Part shown: in pieces, positions 1 to 8,603 of the stretch
Position numbering within the stretch: the first letter of the stretch is position 1
How the letters are laid out: the number at the start of each line of letters is the position of its first letter
NCBI RefSeq assembly: GCF_002080045.1
Contig: NZ_MUIN01000013.1
Coordinates: 36,412-100,411 of the forward strand
Direction: 5' to 3'
DNA: 64,000 nt
DNA from: Pseudomonas sp. Bc-h
GTDB taxonomy: Bacteria > Pseudomonadota > Gammaproteobacteria > Pseudomonadales > Pseudomonadaceae
Made by a program: the position numbers and the translations under genes
Notes under the pieces: generated by a model
Seen by the model: the letters and a program-made list of their open reading frames with translations, nothing else
Databases searched by the model: none
What the model was told of the DNA's origin: nothing

Positions 1-2373
1 TTCATAGCCCAGTTCACCCACGAAACCGACGCGCAACAGCCGCGCCTTGATCCCGGCCACGGTGCCCTGACGTACGCCCAGATACGGGAAGCCTTCTGCC
101 GACAGATCCAGATCGTGACAGACCTTCTCCAGCACCTTGCGTGAATCCGGACCCGCCACGTTGACCGCTGAAATCGCTGCGGTGACGTTGGCGATGTCGA
201 CGTTCAAGCGCCATTGCGCATTCCACTTGAGCATCTGCTGATAAATGCGATCCACGCCGCTGGTGGTGGCGGTGACGTAGAAATGGTTTTCGCCGAAGCG
301 CGCGCAGACGCCGTCGTCGATCACCACGCCGTGTTCGTTGGTCATCAGCGCGTAGCGCGAACGGCCGATCGGCTGTTTGAGGAAGGCGAAGGTGTACATG
401 CGATTGAGCAGTTCGGCAGCATCCGGGCCGCGCACGTCCAGACCGCCGAGGGTGGAAACGTCGATTATCCCGACCTTGTTGCGCACGTGCAGCGCTTCGG
501 CCTGCATGCACGTGTCGCGCTCGCTGGCCTTACCGTAAAACGCAGGGCGCTGCCAGATCCCGGCAGGCATCATCTTGGCCCCGGCGTCCAGGTGCCGCTT
601 GTGCATCGGGGTCTGGCGGTACGGGTCGAACGCACGGCCAGCGACGTGGGCCAGTTTCTCCGCCTCGAAAGGAGGACGGGCAGTGGTGACGCCGGTTTCA
701 CTGATACTGCGCTGGGTGGAAGCCGCCACCAGACGCGCAGTCGGCAGGGCCGAATGACGACCCTGCGACGGCCCCATGCCAACCGTGGAGTAGCGCTTGA
801 CCAGTTGCAAGTCGCGGTAGCCGATCTTGGTGGCATCGATGATGTCGCGCACTTGCAGGTCTTCATCGAAATCGACGAAATCCTTGCCCTTGGGGTGAGG
901 GAAAATCGGCCACGGAAAATTGACCTGCGCTTCGGGGCGCATCGGCAAGGGCTTGGTGGCCAGTTCCAGGTTCAAGGCCATGACGATATCGGCAGCAGCA
1001 TGAACGGCATCGGCCAGCACATTGTCCAGCGCGTGGTAGCCGTGGGCTGAACCTGCAACCGTCAGGTTTTTCGGCAGGCCGCTCAGGGTGAACTCAGCCA
1101 GGTGATCGTCGTAGGCCAGTTTGCCGCCGGCCTGACACAGCAGCTGATAAACCGGCATGTAGCCGCCGGACATGCACAGCAGGTCGCAATCGAGGGTCAG
1201 CCCGCTGTTCGCGACCTGTCCCTGACCGGTGATCTTGCGGATGTCGGCGCCGCTGACGTGGCGCATGCCTTTTTCGTGCAGGGCCTCGAATACCGTGCTG
1301 CCGAGATGGCAGGTGATGCCGCGCTTTTCCAAGGCCAGCAGCAGCGTGCGATCAGCAGGATTACCACGCATGTCGACCAGCGCTGCGACTTCGACACCCT
1401 GCTCCTGCAGATCAAGAGCGGCGAGGTAACCATCGTCATTGCCGGTCAGCACCACGGCGCGTTTGCCCGGTTTGACCGCGTAGAGTTTCATCAAACGCTG
1501 AGCGGCGCTGGTCAGCATCACGCCCGGCAAGTCGTTGTTGCGGAAGATCACCGGCTGATCGAACGAGCCGCTGGTGATCAGGCACTGCGTCGCGCGGACC
1601 TTATACATGCGCTTGCCTTGAATCACCGGCAGGTAGTTGTCGGTGAACCAGGCGTTGCAAGTGGCCTTTTTCAGCACCTGAATGTTGGCGTGGCCCTCGA
1701 CTGCATTGACCAGCTCACGACGCAGGGTTTCAGCGCGGGCGCCTTCTATGTCAAAGCGTGCGTAGGTCAACGAACCACCGAGCACCGGCTGTTGTTCGAC
1801 CAGCAGTACCTTGGCGCCGGCGTTGGCGGCGGTCAGTGCCGCTTGCAACCCGGCCGGGCCTGCGCCAATCACCGCAAGGTCTGCGAACAGATAGGCCTTG
1901 TCGTAATACTCGGGCTGGAATTTCAGGTCGAGCACGCCCAGACCAGCTTTCTTGCGAATGATTGGCTCCCACAGCTTCCACGCGCCCTTGGGTTTGTAGA
2001 ACGAGCGGTAGTAGAAGCCCACCGGCATGAACTTCGAGAATTTGCCGAGGTAGGCGTCCTTGTCGTTGTCCAGCGAGCCGTTGAAGTTCTGCCCGGTGAC
2101 TTGCACGCCGTTTTCCAGCAGGTGACTGTCGGCCAGCACGTTAGGCTCACTCGGCAGTTGCACCAGGGTGTTGGCGTCCTGGCCGGCCATGGTCAGCGGG
2201 CCGCGCGGGCGGTGGTACTTGAACGAGCGGGACAGCAGGAAACGGCCGTTGGCGAGCAGGGCGCTGGCGATGCTGTCGCCCGCAAAGCCCTGATAGGGTT
2301 TGCCGTCGAAACTGAAAGCCAGCGGCTGATTGCGGTCGATCAGCAGGCCCATGGGAGCGGCTAGACGGCTCAT
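1..2373 (-). CDS. mgdC: N-methylglutamate dehydrogenase / sarcosine oxidase alpha subunit (MgdC/SoxA-like), 3' end outside window
   Basis: The 791 visible codons match the large subunit of heterotetrameric sarcosine oxidases. An N-terminal 2Fe-2S-like segment (FAGDSIASALLANG) is followed by a Rossmann motif (AVIGAGPAGL, about residue 190) and a GcvT-like folate-binding region starting near residue 600 (GIIDVSTLGGLDVRGPDA). The family is about 1,000 residues long, so roughly 200 residues and the gamma-subunit gene lie beyond position 1. The start ATG overlaps the delta-subunit stop (ATGA). In NMG-pathway bacteria this subunit (MgdC) helps oxidise N-methylglutamate to glutamate and methylene-tetrahydrofolate. 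The nearby gmaS-mgsABC genes favour that role over sarcosine oxidation, but homology alone cannot separate them. Confidence 0.85.
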   Translation of the reverse strand, partial: MSRLAAPMGLLIDRNQPLAFSFDGKPYQGFAGDSIASALLANGRFLLSRSFKYHRPRGPLTMAGQDANTLVQLPSEPNVLADSHLLENGVQVTGQNFNGSLDNDKDAYLGKFSKFMPVGFYYRSFYKPKGAWKLWEPIIRKKAGLGVLDLKFQPEYYDKAYLFADLAVIGAGPAGLQAALTAANAGAKVLLVEQQPVLGGSLTYARFDIEGARAETLRRELVNAVEGHANIQVLKKATCNAWFTDNYLPVIQGKRMYKVRATQCLITSGSFDQPVIFRNNDLPGVMLTSAAQRLMKLYAVKPGKRAVVLTGNDDGYLAALDLQEQGVEVAALVDMRGNPADRTLLLALEKRGITCHLGSTVFEALHEKGMRHVSGADIRKITGQGQVANSGLTLDCDLLCMSGGYMPVYQLLCQAGGKLAYDDHLAEFTLSGLPKNLTVAGSAHGYHALDNVLADAVHAAADIVMALNLELATKPLPMRPEAQVNFPWPIFPHPKGKDFVDFDEDLQVRDIIDATKIGYRDLQLVKRYSTVGMGPSQGRHSALPTARLVAASTQRSISETGVTTARPPFEAEKLAHVAGRAFDPYRQTPMHKRHLDAGAKMMPAGIWQRPAFYGKASERDTCMQAEALHVRNKVGIIDVSTLGGLDVRGPDAAELLNRMYTFAFLKQPIGRSRYALMTNEHGVVIDDGVCARFGENHFYVTATTSGVDRIYQQMLKWNAQWRLNVDIANVTAAISAVNVAGPDSRKVLEKVCHDLDLSAEGFPYLGVRQGTVAGIKARLLRVGFVGELGYE

Positions 2374-2675
2374 TGGGCGTTCTCCTTGGTGGCGGCGGCG
2401 TTGAATTCGACTCGGCTGTTAAAGACTTCCTTCGGATCGAAGGTGCGCAGGATTTCATCGCTGCCGGTGTGGCGTTCGGCGAGAAACCAGTAGCTGGACG
2501 GGTTGTGCATCCACCACTCGCGAACCACGCCCAACGTGTCTTCGCTGTTGAACACGTAATCGGCCCACTCGGCATCGGTGCAGGTCTGCGGATCGGGCAT
2601 CTGCTTGAACTCGCCGCCGTAGGTGAATTCGCTGATATTGCGCGGCCCGTTGAGGGGGCATGTCATGACTTTCAT
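2370..2675 (-). CDS. mgdB: N-methylglutamate dehydrogenase / sarcosine oxidase delta subunit (MgdB/SoxD-like)
   Basis: This 101-residue protein matches the small SoxD/MgdB subunit in length, in place between the beta and alpha genes, and in its central CTDAEWADYVF block. Classical SoxD binds zinc through three Cys and one His. Here the N-terminal pair is reduced to one Cys (MTCPLNGP) and the later Cys is replaced in HNPSSYWF, so the zinc site looks incomplete. The start at 2675 has an AGGAG about 6 bases upstream. Translation is coupled to the alpha subunit by a 4-base overlap. Confidence 0.85.
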   Translation of the reverse strand: MKVMTCPLNGPRNISEFTYGGEFKQMPDPQTCTDAEWADYVFNSEDTLGVVREWWMHNPSSYWFLAERHTGSDEILRTFDPKEVFNSRVEFNAAATKENAQ

Positions 2676-2698
2676 CGGTTGCTCCTGCTCAAAGGCGG

Positions 2699-3940
2699 TT
2701 AGTGGCTGGCCGCGGTGGCGCCCATTTCATTGACTTGCTGGAAGGTCGAAAACCGCTCCAGGCCAAATGGCTTGATCAGATCGGGGGTCTTGCCGCCGCT
2801 GGCCACCAGTTCGGCCATGGTCTTGCCGCAGACAGGCGTGGCCTTGAAACCCCAGGTGCCCCAGCCGGCGTCGAGGTAATAATTTTTCACCGGCGACAGC
2901 CCCATGATCGGGCTGTAGTCCGGGGTCATGTCGGTAATCCCGGCCCACTGACGCATCAATTTGGCGTTGGCCAGGAACGGGAACATCTCGATGGCGTGGG
3001 CCAGCAGGCTTTCTTTCAGGTCGAGCGTGGAGCGGGTGTTGAACAGCGGATACGGATCCGAGCCGCCACCAAACACCACCTCGCCACGGCTGGTTTGCTG
3101 CACATAGCAGTGCAGAGCGGACGAGCTCACCAGCGGGTCAAGGAACGGCTTGAACGGCTGGGTCACCATGGCTTGCAGCGGGAAGGTCTGGATCGGCGAG
3201 CGAATCCCGGCCTTCTTCATCATTTGCGAGCTCATGCCCGCGACAGCCTGCACGGCGCAGCCGCACTTGATGGTGCCGCGATTGGTCTTCACGGCGGTGA
3301 TGGTGCCGTTTTCGATGACCAGTTCCTGCACTTCAGTGAGCTGGTGAATCTCCACCCCACGCTTGGCCGCCTGCTTGGCATAGCCCCAGGCCACGGCGTC
3401 GTGACGGGCTGTTGCGCCGTCCATGTGCCACAGGCCCGCGAGCACCGGGATATGGCCTGGGTCGAGATTGAGCGTTGGCACCAGTTCGCGAATCTGCTGG
3501 CGGTCGATCATCTCGGTGCGCCCGCCAAAGTGCTTGTTCACTTCAGCGCGCTGACGGAACGAGCGCACAGTGGCATCGGTGTGGGCCAGGGTCAGTTGGC
3601 CGCGATGGGAGTACATGATGTTGAAGTCGAATTCGTTGGACAGGCCTTCGAACATTCGCACCGATTCGGCGTAGAACTTCACGCCTTCACTGGTCAGGTA
3701 GTTGGAGCGGATCACAGCGGTGTTACGCGCGGTGTTGCCGCCGCCCAGGTAGCCCTTTTCCAGGACCGCGATGTTGTTGATGCCGTGGTACTTCGACAGG
3801 TAATACGCTGTGGCCAAGCCATGACCGCCGCCGCCGATGATGACTACGTCATAGGAGGACTTGAGTTCCTTGGGCGCAGGCAGATCGACCTCGACCGGGT
3901 ATTCCGAGCTGAGCCCGTATTTCAGGAGATTGAAAGGCAT
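2699..3940 (-). CDS. mgdA: N-methylglutamate dehydrogenase / sarcosine oxidase beta subunit (MgdA/SoxB-like)
   Basis: This 413-residue FAD amine oxidase of the DAO/SoxB family has its dinucleotide motif near residue 35 (VVIIGGGGHGLATAYYL), followed by GGGNTARNTAVIRSNY, a family signature around the flavin site. The C-terminal GITDMTPDYSPIMG and GWGTWGFKATP blocks are also typical. The beta subunit carries the catalytic flavin that oxidises the N-methyl amine. Its N terminus is shorter than, and unlike, the SoxB usually linked to glycine-betaine breakdown, which suggests a specialised paralog. The gene overlaps folD by 19 bases, so the C1-folate and dehydrogenase genes are one transcription unit. 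Confidence 0.87.
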   Translation of the reverse strand: MPFNLLKYGLSSEYPVEVDLPAPKELKSSYDVVIIGGGGHGLATAYYLSKYHGINNIAVLEKGYLGGGNTARNTAVIRSNYLTSEGVKFYAESVRMFEGLSNEFDFNIMYSHRGQLTLAHTDATVRSFRQRAEVNKHFGGRTEMIDRQQIRELVPTLNLDPGHIPVLAGLWHMDGATARHDAVAWGYAKQAAKRGVEIHQLTEVQELVIENGTITAVKTNRGTIKCGCAVQAVAGMSSQMMKKAGIRSPIQTFPLQAMVTQPFKPFLDPLVSSSALHCYVQQTSRGEVVFGGGSDPYPLFNTRSTLDLKESLLAHAIEMFPFLANAKLMRQWAGITDMTPDYSPIMGLSPVKNYYLDAGWGTWGFKATPVCGKTMAELVASGGKTPDLIKPFGLERFSTFQQVNEMGATAASH

Positions 3941-4857
3941 ACGGCCTCCGAAGGGCTGCTTTGCGTTGTGGACTGCTGCGCGTGGGCTTGTCGGGAATGA
4001 AACTGCTGAAGCGCCGCGGTGACGGTGTTTTTCATCAGGAAGGCGATGGTCATCGGGCCGACGCCGCCAGGCACCGGGGTGATGGCCGAGACCTGGGGCA
4101 GGGCGCTGTCGAAATCGACGTCGCCCACCAGACGGCTGCGGCCGTCTTCTTCAATACGGTTGATCCCGACGTCGATCACTACGGCGCCCGGCTTGAGCCA
4201 GCTGGAATCGATCATCCGTGGCCGGCCTACGGCGGCGACCACAATGTCGGCCTGACGACAAAGCGCCTTGGCATCGACACTGCGCGAATGCACCACGGTC
4301 ACTGAGCAATGCGCCTTGAGCAGGAGCGCCGCCATCGGCTTGCCGACGATGTTGGAACGGCCAATGACCACCGCGTGTTTGCCGCTGAGGTCGCCGCAGG
4401 TGTCGTCGAGCAACTGCATGCAACCGCTGGGGGTGCAGGGCGTCAGCACGTTGCGTCCCTGACTCAGGCCACCGACGTTTTCACTGTGAAAACCATCGAC
4501 ATCCTTGCCCGGTGCGATGGCTTGCAGGACGAGGGCTTCTTCGATGTGCGCAGGAAGTGGCAACTGCAGGAGGATGCCGTTGATGCTGTGGTCATCGTTA
4601 AGCTCTGTGATCAGCTTGAGCAGTTCAGCCTGAGTTGTCTCGGCGCTCAGGCGATATTCAAGCGAACGGATACCGGCCTCTTCGGCGCGCAGAATCTTGT
4701 TGCGCACGTAGACCTGACTCGCCGGGTCCTGGCCCACCAGAATCACTGCGAGCGCCGGCTCGATGCCGTCGCTTTTCAGTTTGCTCACATCGGCTTTCAC
4801 GTTGGCCAGTACCCGGGCCGCAGCGGCCTTGCCGTCAATCACTTTGGAGGTATTCAC
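3922..4857 (-). CDS. folD: Bifunctional methylene-tetrahydrofolate dehydrogenase / methenyl-THF cyclohydrolase
   Basis: The protein has 311 residues, about 25 longer than usual FolD because of a polar C-terminal tail. It shows YVRNKILRAEEAGI (the catalytic Tyr/Lys region), the GILLQLPLP segment, the NAD(P) block VVIGRSNIVGKPMAALL and the terminal TPVPGGVGPMT signature. It converts methylene-THF to 10-formyl-THF. Linkage to purU and the dehydrogenase genes indicates a dedicated copy that handles the one-carbon unit released by N-demethylation. It overlaps purU by 4 bases and mgdA by 19. Confidence 0.93.
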   Translation of the reverse strand: MNTSKVIDGKAAAARVLANVKADVSKLKSDGIEPALAVILVGQDPASQVYVRNKILRAEEAGIRSLEYRLSAETTQAELLKLITELNDDHSINGILLQLPLPAHIEEALVLQAIAPGKDVDGFHSENVGGLSQGRNVLTPCTPSGCMQLLDDTCGDLSGKHAVVIGRSNIVGKPMAALLLKAHCSVTVVHSRSVDAKALCRQADIVVAAVGRPRMIDSSWLKPGAVVIDVGINRIEEDGRSRLVGDVDFDSALPQVSAITPVPGGVGPMTIAFLMKNTVTAALQQFHSRQAHAQQSTTQSSPSEAVCLSIS

Positions 4858-5720
4858 CGGAAGATCACCGTTCTGTCCTTGTTGAGGAATACCCGATGCT
4901 CCAGGTGGTATTTCACCGCTTTGGACAGGGCCACCGTTTCGGTATCGCGGCCGGTGGCGACCAGGTCGTCCGGCAGGTAAACGTGGTCTACGCGCTGCAC
5001 TTCCTGCTCGATGATGGGGCCTTCGTCCAGATCGCTGGTGACGTAGTGCGCGGTGGCGCCGATCAGTTTCACGCCACGCTCATAAGCCTGGTGATACGGC
5101 TTGGCGCCTTTGAAACCCGGCAGGAATGAGTGGTGAATGTTGATCGCCCGGCCCGAAAGCTGCTTGCACAGGTCATCGGAGAGGATCTGCATGTAGCGGG
5201 CCAGGACCACCAGATCGGTGCCGGTCTCATCCACCACTTTCATCAGCGCCGCTTCTTGCTGGGCCTTGGTGTCCTTGGTCACCGGCAGGTAGATGAAACG
5301 AATGCCTTCGCGCTCGGCCATTGGCCGCAGGTCCAGGTGGTTGGAAACGATGGCGGTGATGGTCATGTCCATCTCGCCCTTGTGGTAGCGATAGAGGAGG
5401 TCGGTGAGGCAGTGGTCGAACTTGCTGACCATCAGCAATACCCGCATCGGCTCGCGGGTATCGTGCAGTTCCCACTGCATGCCGAACGCCTTGGCGACGT
5501 CCTCGAAGCCGGCTTTCAACTCGGCGATGTCGCCGACGTGACCATCGTTGAAACGGAACACCGCGCGCATGAAGAATTTGCCGCTGAACTCGTCGTCGAA
5601 CTGCGCCATTTCACCGATGTAGCAGGCATTGCCCGCCAGATACGAGGTGACCGCCGCGACGATGCCGGAGGTCGCCGGACAACTGATCTTGAGAATGAAA
5701 TGGTTCTTTTCGTGTTGCAT
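4854..5720 (-). CDS. purU: Formyltetrahydrofolate deformylase
   Basis: This 288-residue protein has an N-terminal ACT domain (about 1-85, starting LKISCPATSGIVAAVTSYL) and a C-terminal formyl-transferase fold. The fold has the active-site block INIHHSFLPGFKGAKPYHQA and the Asp in TSDLDEGPI. It hydrolyses 10-formyl-THF to THF and formate, recycling folate when large amounts of one-carbon units are produced. It is the first gene of the purU-folD-mgdABC operon. A TTCC-N5-GGAA palindrome lies 83-95 bases upstream. Confidence 0.93.
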   Translation of the reverse strand: MQHEKNHFILKISCPATSGIVAAVTSYLAGNACYIGEMAQFDDEFSGKFFMRAVFRFNDGHVGDIAELKAGFEDVAKAFGMQWELHDTREPMRVLLMVSKFDHCLTDLLYRYHKGEMDMTITAIVSNHLDLRPMAEREGIRFIYLPVTKDTKAQQEAALMKVVDETGTDLVVLARYMQILSDDLCKQLSGRAINIHHSFLPGFKGAKPYHQAYERGVKLIGATAHYVTSDLDEGPIIEQEVQRVDHVYLPDDLVATGRDTETVALSKAVKYHLEHRVFLNKDRTVIFR

Positions 5721-6244
5721 GGCGGTTCCTCTGGAAAGTGGCGGCAGCTCGATGCGAAGCGAAGATTCAGGGGTAAACAGTTTTTTCAGGGACGAATAAA
5801 AATTCCTATCAGGAATTAAATATTCTCGAAGGCTGTTTTATAGGCGAACGGAAACTGCGCGTCCAGAGGTTTCTGGAAACTTTTTTAACTGAGGGGAAAT
5901 TTACTGGGCTAGCTTGATCGTTCCCACGCTCCGCGCGGTAACGCCGCCTTTGACGCTCTGCGTCGGTTTGCGCAATGACGCAGAGCGTCACGGGATGCAT
6001 TCCCACGCAGAGCGTGGGAACGATCATTGTTTATGGGTGCGTCTGCGGGGGGGGGGGGCGTCAGCCGATTCAGTGCTCGTCCCACGCTCCGCGTGGTAAC
6101 GCGGCCTTTGACGCTCTGCGTCGGCTGGTGATGTGACGCGGGGCGTCAACAGATGCATTCCCACGCGGAGCGTGGGAACGATCATGCGCTCGACCGTGGG
6201 AAGGATCATGCGCGAGAGCGTGAGGACGACGGGCTATGCGGGTT
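5721..6244. repeat. Gene-free stretch with two palindromic 'GATCGTTCCCACGC' elements
   Basis: Element one spans about 5915-6026 and element two about 6078-6184. Each begins with a TCCCACGCTC arm, ends with the matching GAGCGTGGGA arm, and has an inner inverted pair around GACGCTCTGCGTC. A run of 11 G lies between them at 6048-6058. The same family recurs at 13106, 13301 and 26501. No coding sequence is supported here. Confidence 0.8.
5803..5815. promoter_or_regulatory. Candidate operator TTCC-N5-GGAA upstream of purU
   Basis: TTCCTATCAGGAA is a near-perfect palindrome. It differs by one base from the reverse complement of the box at 7055-7067 before gmaS. The shared motif suggests that one regulator, perhaps the cupin-type XRE protein at 6245-6850, controls both divergent operons. 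This is inference from pattern only. Confidence 0.5.
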
Positions 6245-6850
6245 TCATTCCGCAGAACCGCCGTAGTTCATGATCGACAACAACCGGATCGGCACCTGCA
6301 CCAGTTCTTCCGGCCCATGGGGGATGTCGCCGTCGAAGGTCAGGCTGTCGCCCGCTTCCATGTGGTACAGCTGATTGCCGTGGCGATACACCAGCTCGCC
6401 TTCCAGCAGATGCAGGAACTCGGTGCCGGGATGGGAGAAGGTCGGGAACTCTTCGCTGGCGTCATCCATGGTCACCATGTACGCCTCGAAGCTCTTCTTC
6501 GGTCCACGCGTGTGGTTGAGCAGGTGATAGGTGTGGCCTTTCTCGGTGCCGCGACGCACCACTTCCAGCCCTTCATCATGTTTGACCAATAGCGCGCTGC
6601 TGCCTTGCTGGTCGTACTGGCTGAACAGCTTGGACATGGGCATGCCCAATACGTCGCACAGGCGGCTGAGGTTATCCAGACTGGTGGAGACCTGGGCATT
6701 CTCGATCTTGCTCAACATGCCCTGGCTGATCCCGGCGATGCGCGCGACATCGGCCAGCTTCAGTTCCTGCGCCTGGCGCTGGCGCTTGATCTGAATCCCT
6801 AAGTACTGCTCGAGTTTCAACTTGGGTTGTTCTTCGTCAGGCGTATTCAT
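6245..6850 (-). CDS. XRE-family regulator with C-terminal cupin domain
   Basis: This 201-residue protein has a helix-turn-helix at about residues 12-66 (LADVARIAGISQGMLSKIEN) and a small cupin barrel at about 120-190 (HPGTEFLHLLEGELVYRHGN, then GDSLTFDGDIPHG). This build is common in regulators that sense a small catabolite through the cupin. It lies between the purU-folD-mgd operon and gmaS-mgsABC, so it is the likely local regulator of the NMG pathway. Its own start is about 290 bases from gmaS in divergent orientation. The ligand cannot be read from the sequence. Confidence 0.88.
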   Translation of the reverse strand: MNTPDEEQPKLKLEQYLGIQIKRQRQAQELKLADVARIAGISQGMLSKIENAQVSTSLDNLSRLCDVLGMPMSKLFSQYDQQGSSALLVKHDEGLEVVRRGTEKGHTYHLLNHTRGPKKSFEAYMVTMDDASEEFPTFSHPGTEFLHLLEGELVYRHGNQLYHMEAGDSLTFDGDIPHGPEELVQVPIRLLSIMNYGGSAE

Positions 6851-6857
6851 CGGCTAT

Positions 6858-6872
6858 GCACGGTTTCCGTTC
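6858..6872. promoter_or_regulatory. Weaker NtrC-type half-matching site
   Basis: GCAC-N7-GTTC differs in one arm base from GCAC-N7-GTGC. It is centred 30 bases from the better site at 6888-6902, about three helical turns, the usual arrangement for cooperative NtrC dimers. Confidence 0.4.
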
Positions 6873-6887
6873 GATAATTTTAATTTC

Positions 6888-6902
6888 GCACCAGGAATGT
6901 GC
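6888..6902. promoter_or_regulatory. Candidate NtrC enhancer site
   Basis: GCAC-CAGGAAT-GTGC fits the NtrC pattern GCAC-N7-GTGC exactly, and the palindrome extends one more base on each side. It lies 117 bases upstream of the sigma-54 promoter before gmaS, a normal enhancer distance. It also overlaps a degenerate TTCC-N5-GGAA-like box (6885-6897). Confidence 0.6.
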
Positions 6903-7018
6903 GATGCAGGCGCCGGCTGTTCAAATGTCGCCGGTTTATTCCCACAGCGAAAACCATATTCCCATATATAGAGTGGAAATTCTGCTTCGTCGTCCTATCT
7001 CAGCGTGGCATACCAAAC

Positions 7019-7034
7019 TGGCAAGGCACTTGCA
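7019..7034 (+). promoter_or_regulatory. Sigma-54 promoter of the gmaS-mgsABC operon
   Basis: TGGCAAGGCACTTGCA matches the consensus TGGCACG-N4-TTGCA with one mismatch and has the required 10 bases between GG and GC. Transcription would start near 7045. Together with the upstream NtrC-type sites, this predicts induction under nitrogen limitation. Confidence 0.65.
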
Positions 7035-7047
7035 TTCCTGTTGGGAA
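7035..7047. promoter_or_regulatory. Candidate operator box 1 at the gmaS start site
   Basis: TTCCTGTTGGGAA follows directly after the -12 element of the sigma-54 promoter and covers the predicted start of transcription. It pairs with the box at 7055-7067, 20 bases apart centre to centre (two helical turns). A protein bound here would be expected to repress. Confidence 0.45.
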
Positions 7048-7054
7048 AGTAAGT

Positions 7055-7067
7055 TTCCTGATCGGAA
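7055..7067. promoter_or_regulatory. Candidate operator box 2 upstream of gmaS
   Basis: TTCCTGATCGGAA reads TTCCGATCAGGAA on the other strand, one base different from the purU box TTCCTATCAGGAA. Confidence 0.5.
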
Positions 7068-7139
7068 TAAGTACCGAGCAGGCAGCGAAACAGCGGTTCT
7101 CAACCTCAACGTTTTGCCTTTCGCCAGGAGTGAACACTC

Positions 7140-8474
7140 ATGTTGCCAACCGAAACACAGCGGCTGATCGAGGAGCACGGGATCAAATACGTGCTGGCCC
7201 AGTTCGTCGACATCCATGGATCGTCCAAGACTAAATCCGTGCCGGTGTCGGGTCTGGAAATGGTCGCTGAAGACGGTGCAGGGTTCGCCGGTTTCGCCAT
7301 CTGCGGCATGGGCATGGAGCCTCATGGCCCTGATTTCATGGCCAAGGGCGATCTATCATCCCTGACCCCGGTGCCATGGCAGAAGGGCTATGGCCGGGTC
7401 GTGTGCATCGGTCATGTGGAGGGCAAACCATGGCCCTACGACAGCCGTTACGTGCTGCAGAAACAGGTCGAGCGCCTCAGCGACCGCGGCTGGACCCTCA
7501 ACACCGGTCTGGAACCTGAATTCAGCCTGTTCAAGCGCGATGCCGCCGGTGGACTGCAACTGGTCGACGCCAGCGATTCATTGGACAAACCCTGCTACGA
7601 CTACAAAGGCCTGTCGCGCTCCCGTGAGTTCCTCGAGCGCCTGACCGAAGCCTTGCAGCCAGTGGGCTTCGACATCTATCAGATCGACCACGAAGACGCC
7701 AACGGCCAGTTCGAGATCAATTACACCTACAGCGATGCCATGGAGTCGGCCGACCGATTCACCTTCTTCCGCATGGCCGCCGGCGAGATCGCCAACGACA
7801 TGGGCATGATCTGCTCGTTCATGCCCAAGCCCGACCCGAAACGCGCAGGCAACGGCATGCACTTTCACCTGTCGATCGCCAGCGCGACCAACAAGAACCT
7901 GTTCCACGACGCCAGCGACCCGAGCGGCATGGGCCTGTCGAAAATGGCCTATCACTTCGCTGCCGGTCTGCTCGCCCACGGCCCGGCGCTTTGCGCCTTC
8001 GCCGCGCCGACCGTCAACTCCTACAAGCGTCTGGTAGTCGGCAACTCGCTGTCCGGCGCGACCTGGGCGCCAGCTTTTATCGCATTCGGTTCGAATAACC
8101 GCTCGGCCATGGTTCGCGTGCCCTACGGACGTCTGGAGTTCCGTTTGCCAGACGCTGGTTGCAACCCGTATCTGGTCAGCGCCGCGATCATCGCCGCGGG
8201 CCTGGATGGCATCGATCGCAAGCTTGAGATCGACAACGTCTGCAACGAGAACCTCTACAAGTTGAGCCTGGAAGAGATCGCCGCACGCGGCATCAAGACC
8301 TTGCCGCAATCGCTCAAGGAAGCCTGCGACGCGCTGGAAGCCGACCCGTTGTTCGCCGAGGTACTGGGCAACGAAATCGTCGGCGAGTTCATCAAGCTCA
8401 AACGCATGGAATGGGTGGAATACAGCCGCCATGTGAGCGATTGGGAAATCAAGCGCTACACCGAATTCTTTTAA
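7140..8474 (+). CDS. gmaS: Gamma-glutamylmethylamide synthetase (glutamine synthetase family)
   Basis: This 444-residue glutamine-synthetase-fold protein has an N-terminal beta-grasp region (about 15-110, LAQFVDIHGSSKTKSVPV) and a C-terminal catalytic domain. The catalytic domain holds GMEPHG, NGQFEINYTYSDA, GNGMHFHLSI and the NRSAMVRVP/RLEFRLPDAG blocks that bind ATP, metal and glutamate. It is of the GlnT/GMAS type. Placed directly before mgsABC, it should ligate methylamine to glutamate to give gamma-glutamylmethylamide. A consensus AGGAG ends 9 bases before the ATG. Synthesis of glutamine or another glutamylamide is the main alternative. Confidence 0.87.
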   Translation: MLPTETQRLIEEHGIKYVLAQFVDIHGSSKTKSVPVSGLEMVAEDGAGFAGFAICGMGMEPHGPDFMAKGDLSSLTPVPWQKGYGRVVCIGHVEGKPWPYDSRYVLQKQVERLSDRGWTLNTGLEPEFSLFKRDAAGGLQLVDASDSLDKPCYDYKGLSRSREFLERLTEALQPVGFDIYQIDHEDANGQFEINYTYSDAMESADRFTFFRMAAGEIANDMGMICSFMPKPDPKRAGNGMHFHLSIASATNKNLFHDASDPSGMGLSKMAYHFAAGLLAHGPALCAFAAPTVNSYKRLVVGNSLSGATWAPAFIAFGSNNRSAMVRVPYGRLEFRLPDAGCNPYLVSAAIIAAGLDGIDRKLEIDNVCNENLYKLSLEEIAARGIKTLPQSLKEACDALEADPLFAEVLGNEIVGEFIKLKRMEWVEYSRHVSDWEIKRYTEFF

Positions 8475-8603
8475 AGCAGCGATGAGCTGCAAGCCACAAG
8501 TCACAAGCAAAAGCAGCGTTGTGGCGCACATCGAATTTTCTATCCATGCGGTCTGCTTGCAACTTGAAGCTTGCCGCTCCCGAACGAAGTGAGGACTGCC
8601 TTT

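Noticed and set aside
1102..2364. A 420-codon open frame on the plus strand, opposite the alpha-subunit gene
   Set aside because: High-GC codon bias of the real minus-strand gene leaves long antisense frames. The translation is Gln/His/Val-rich with no family motif and no ribosome site.
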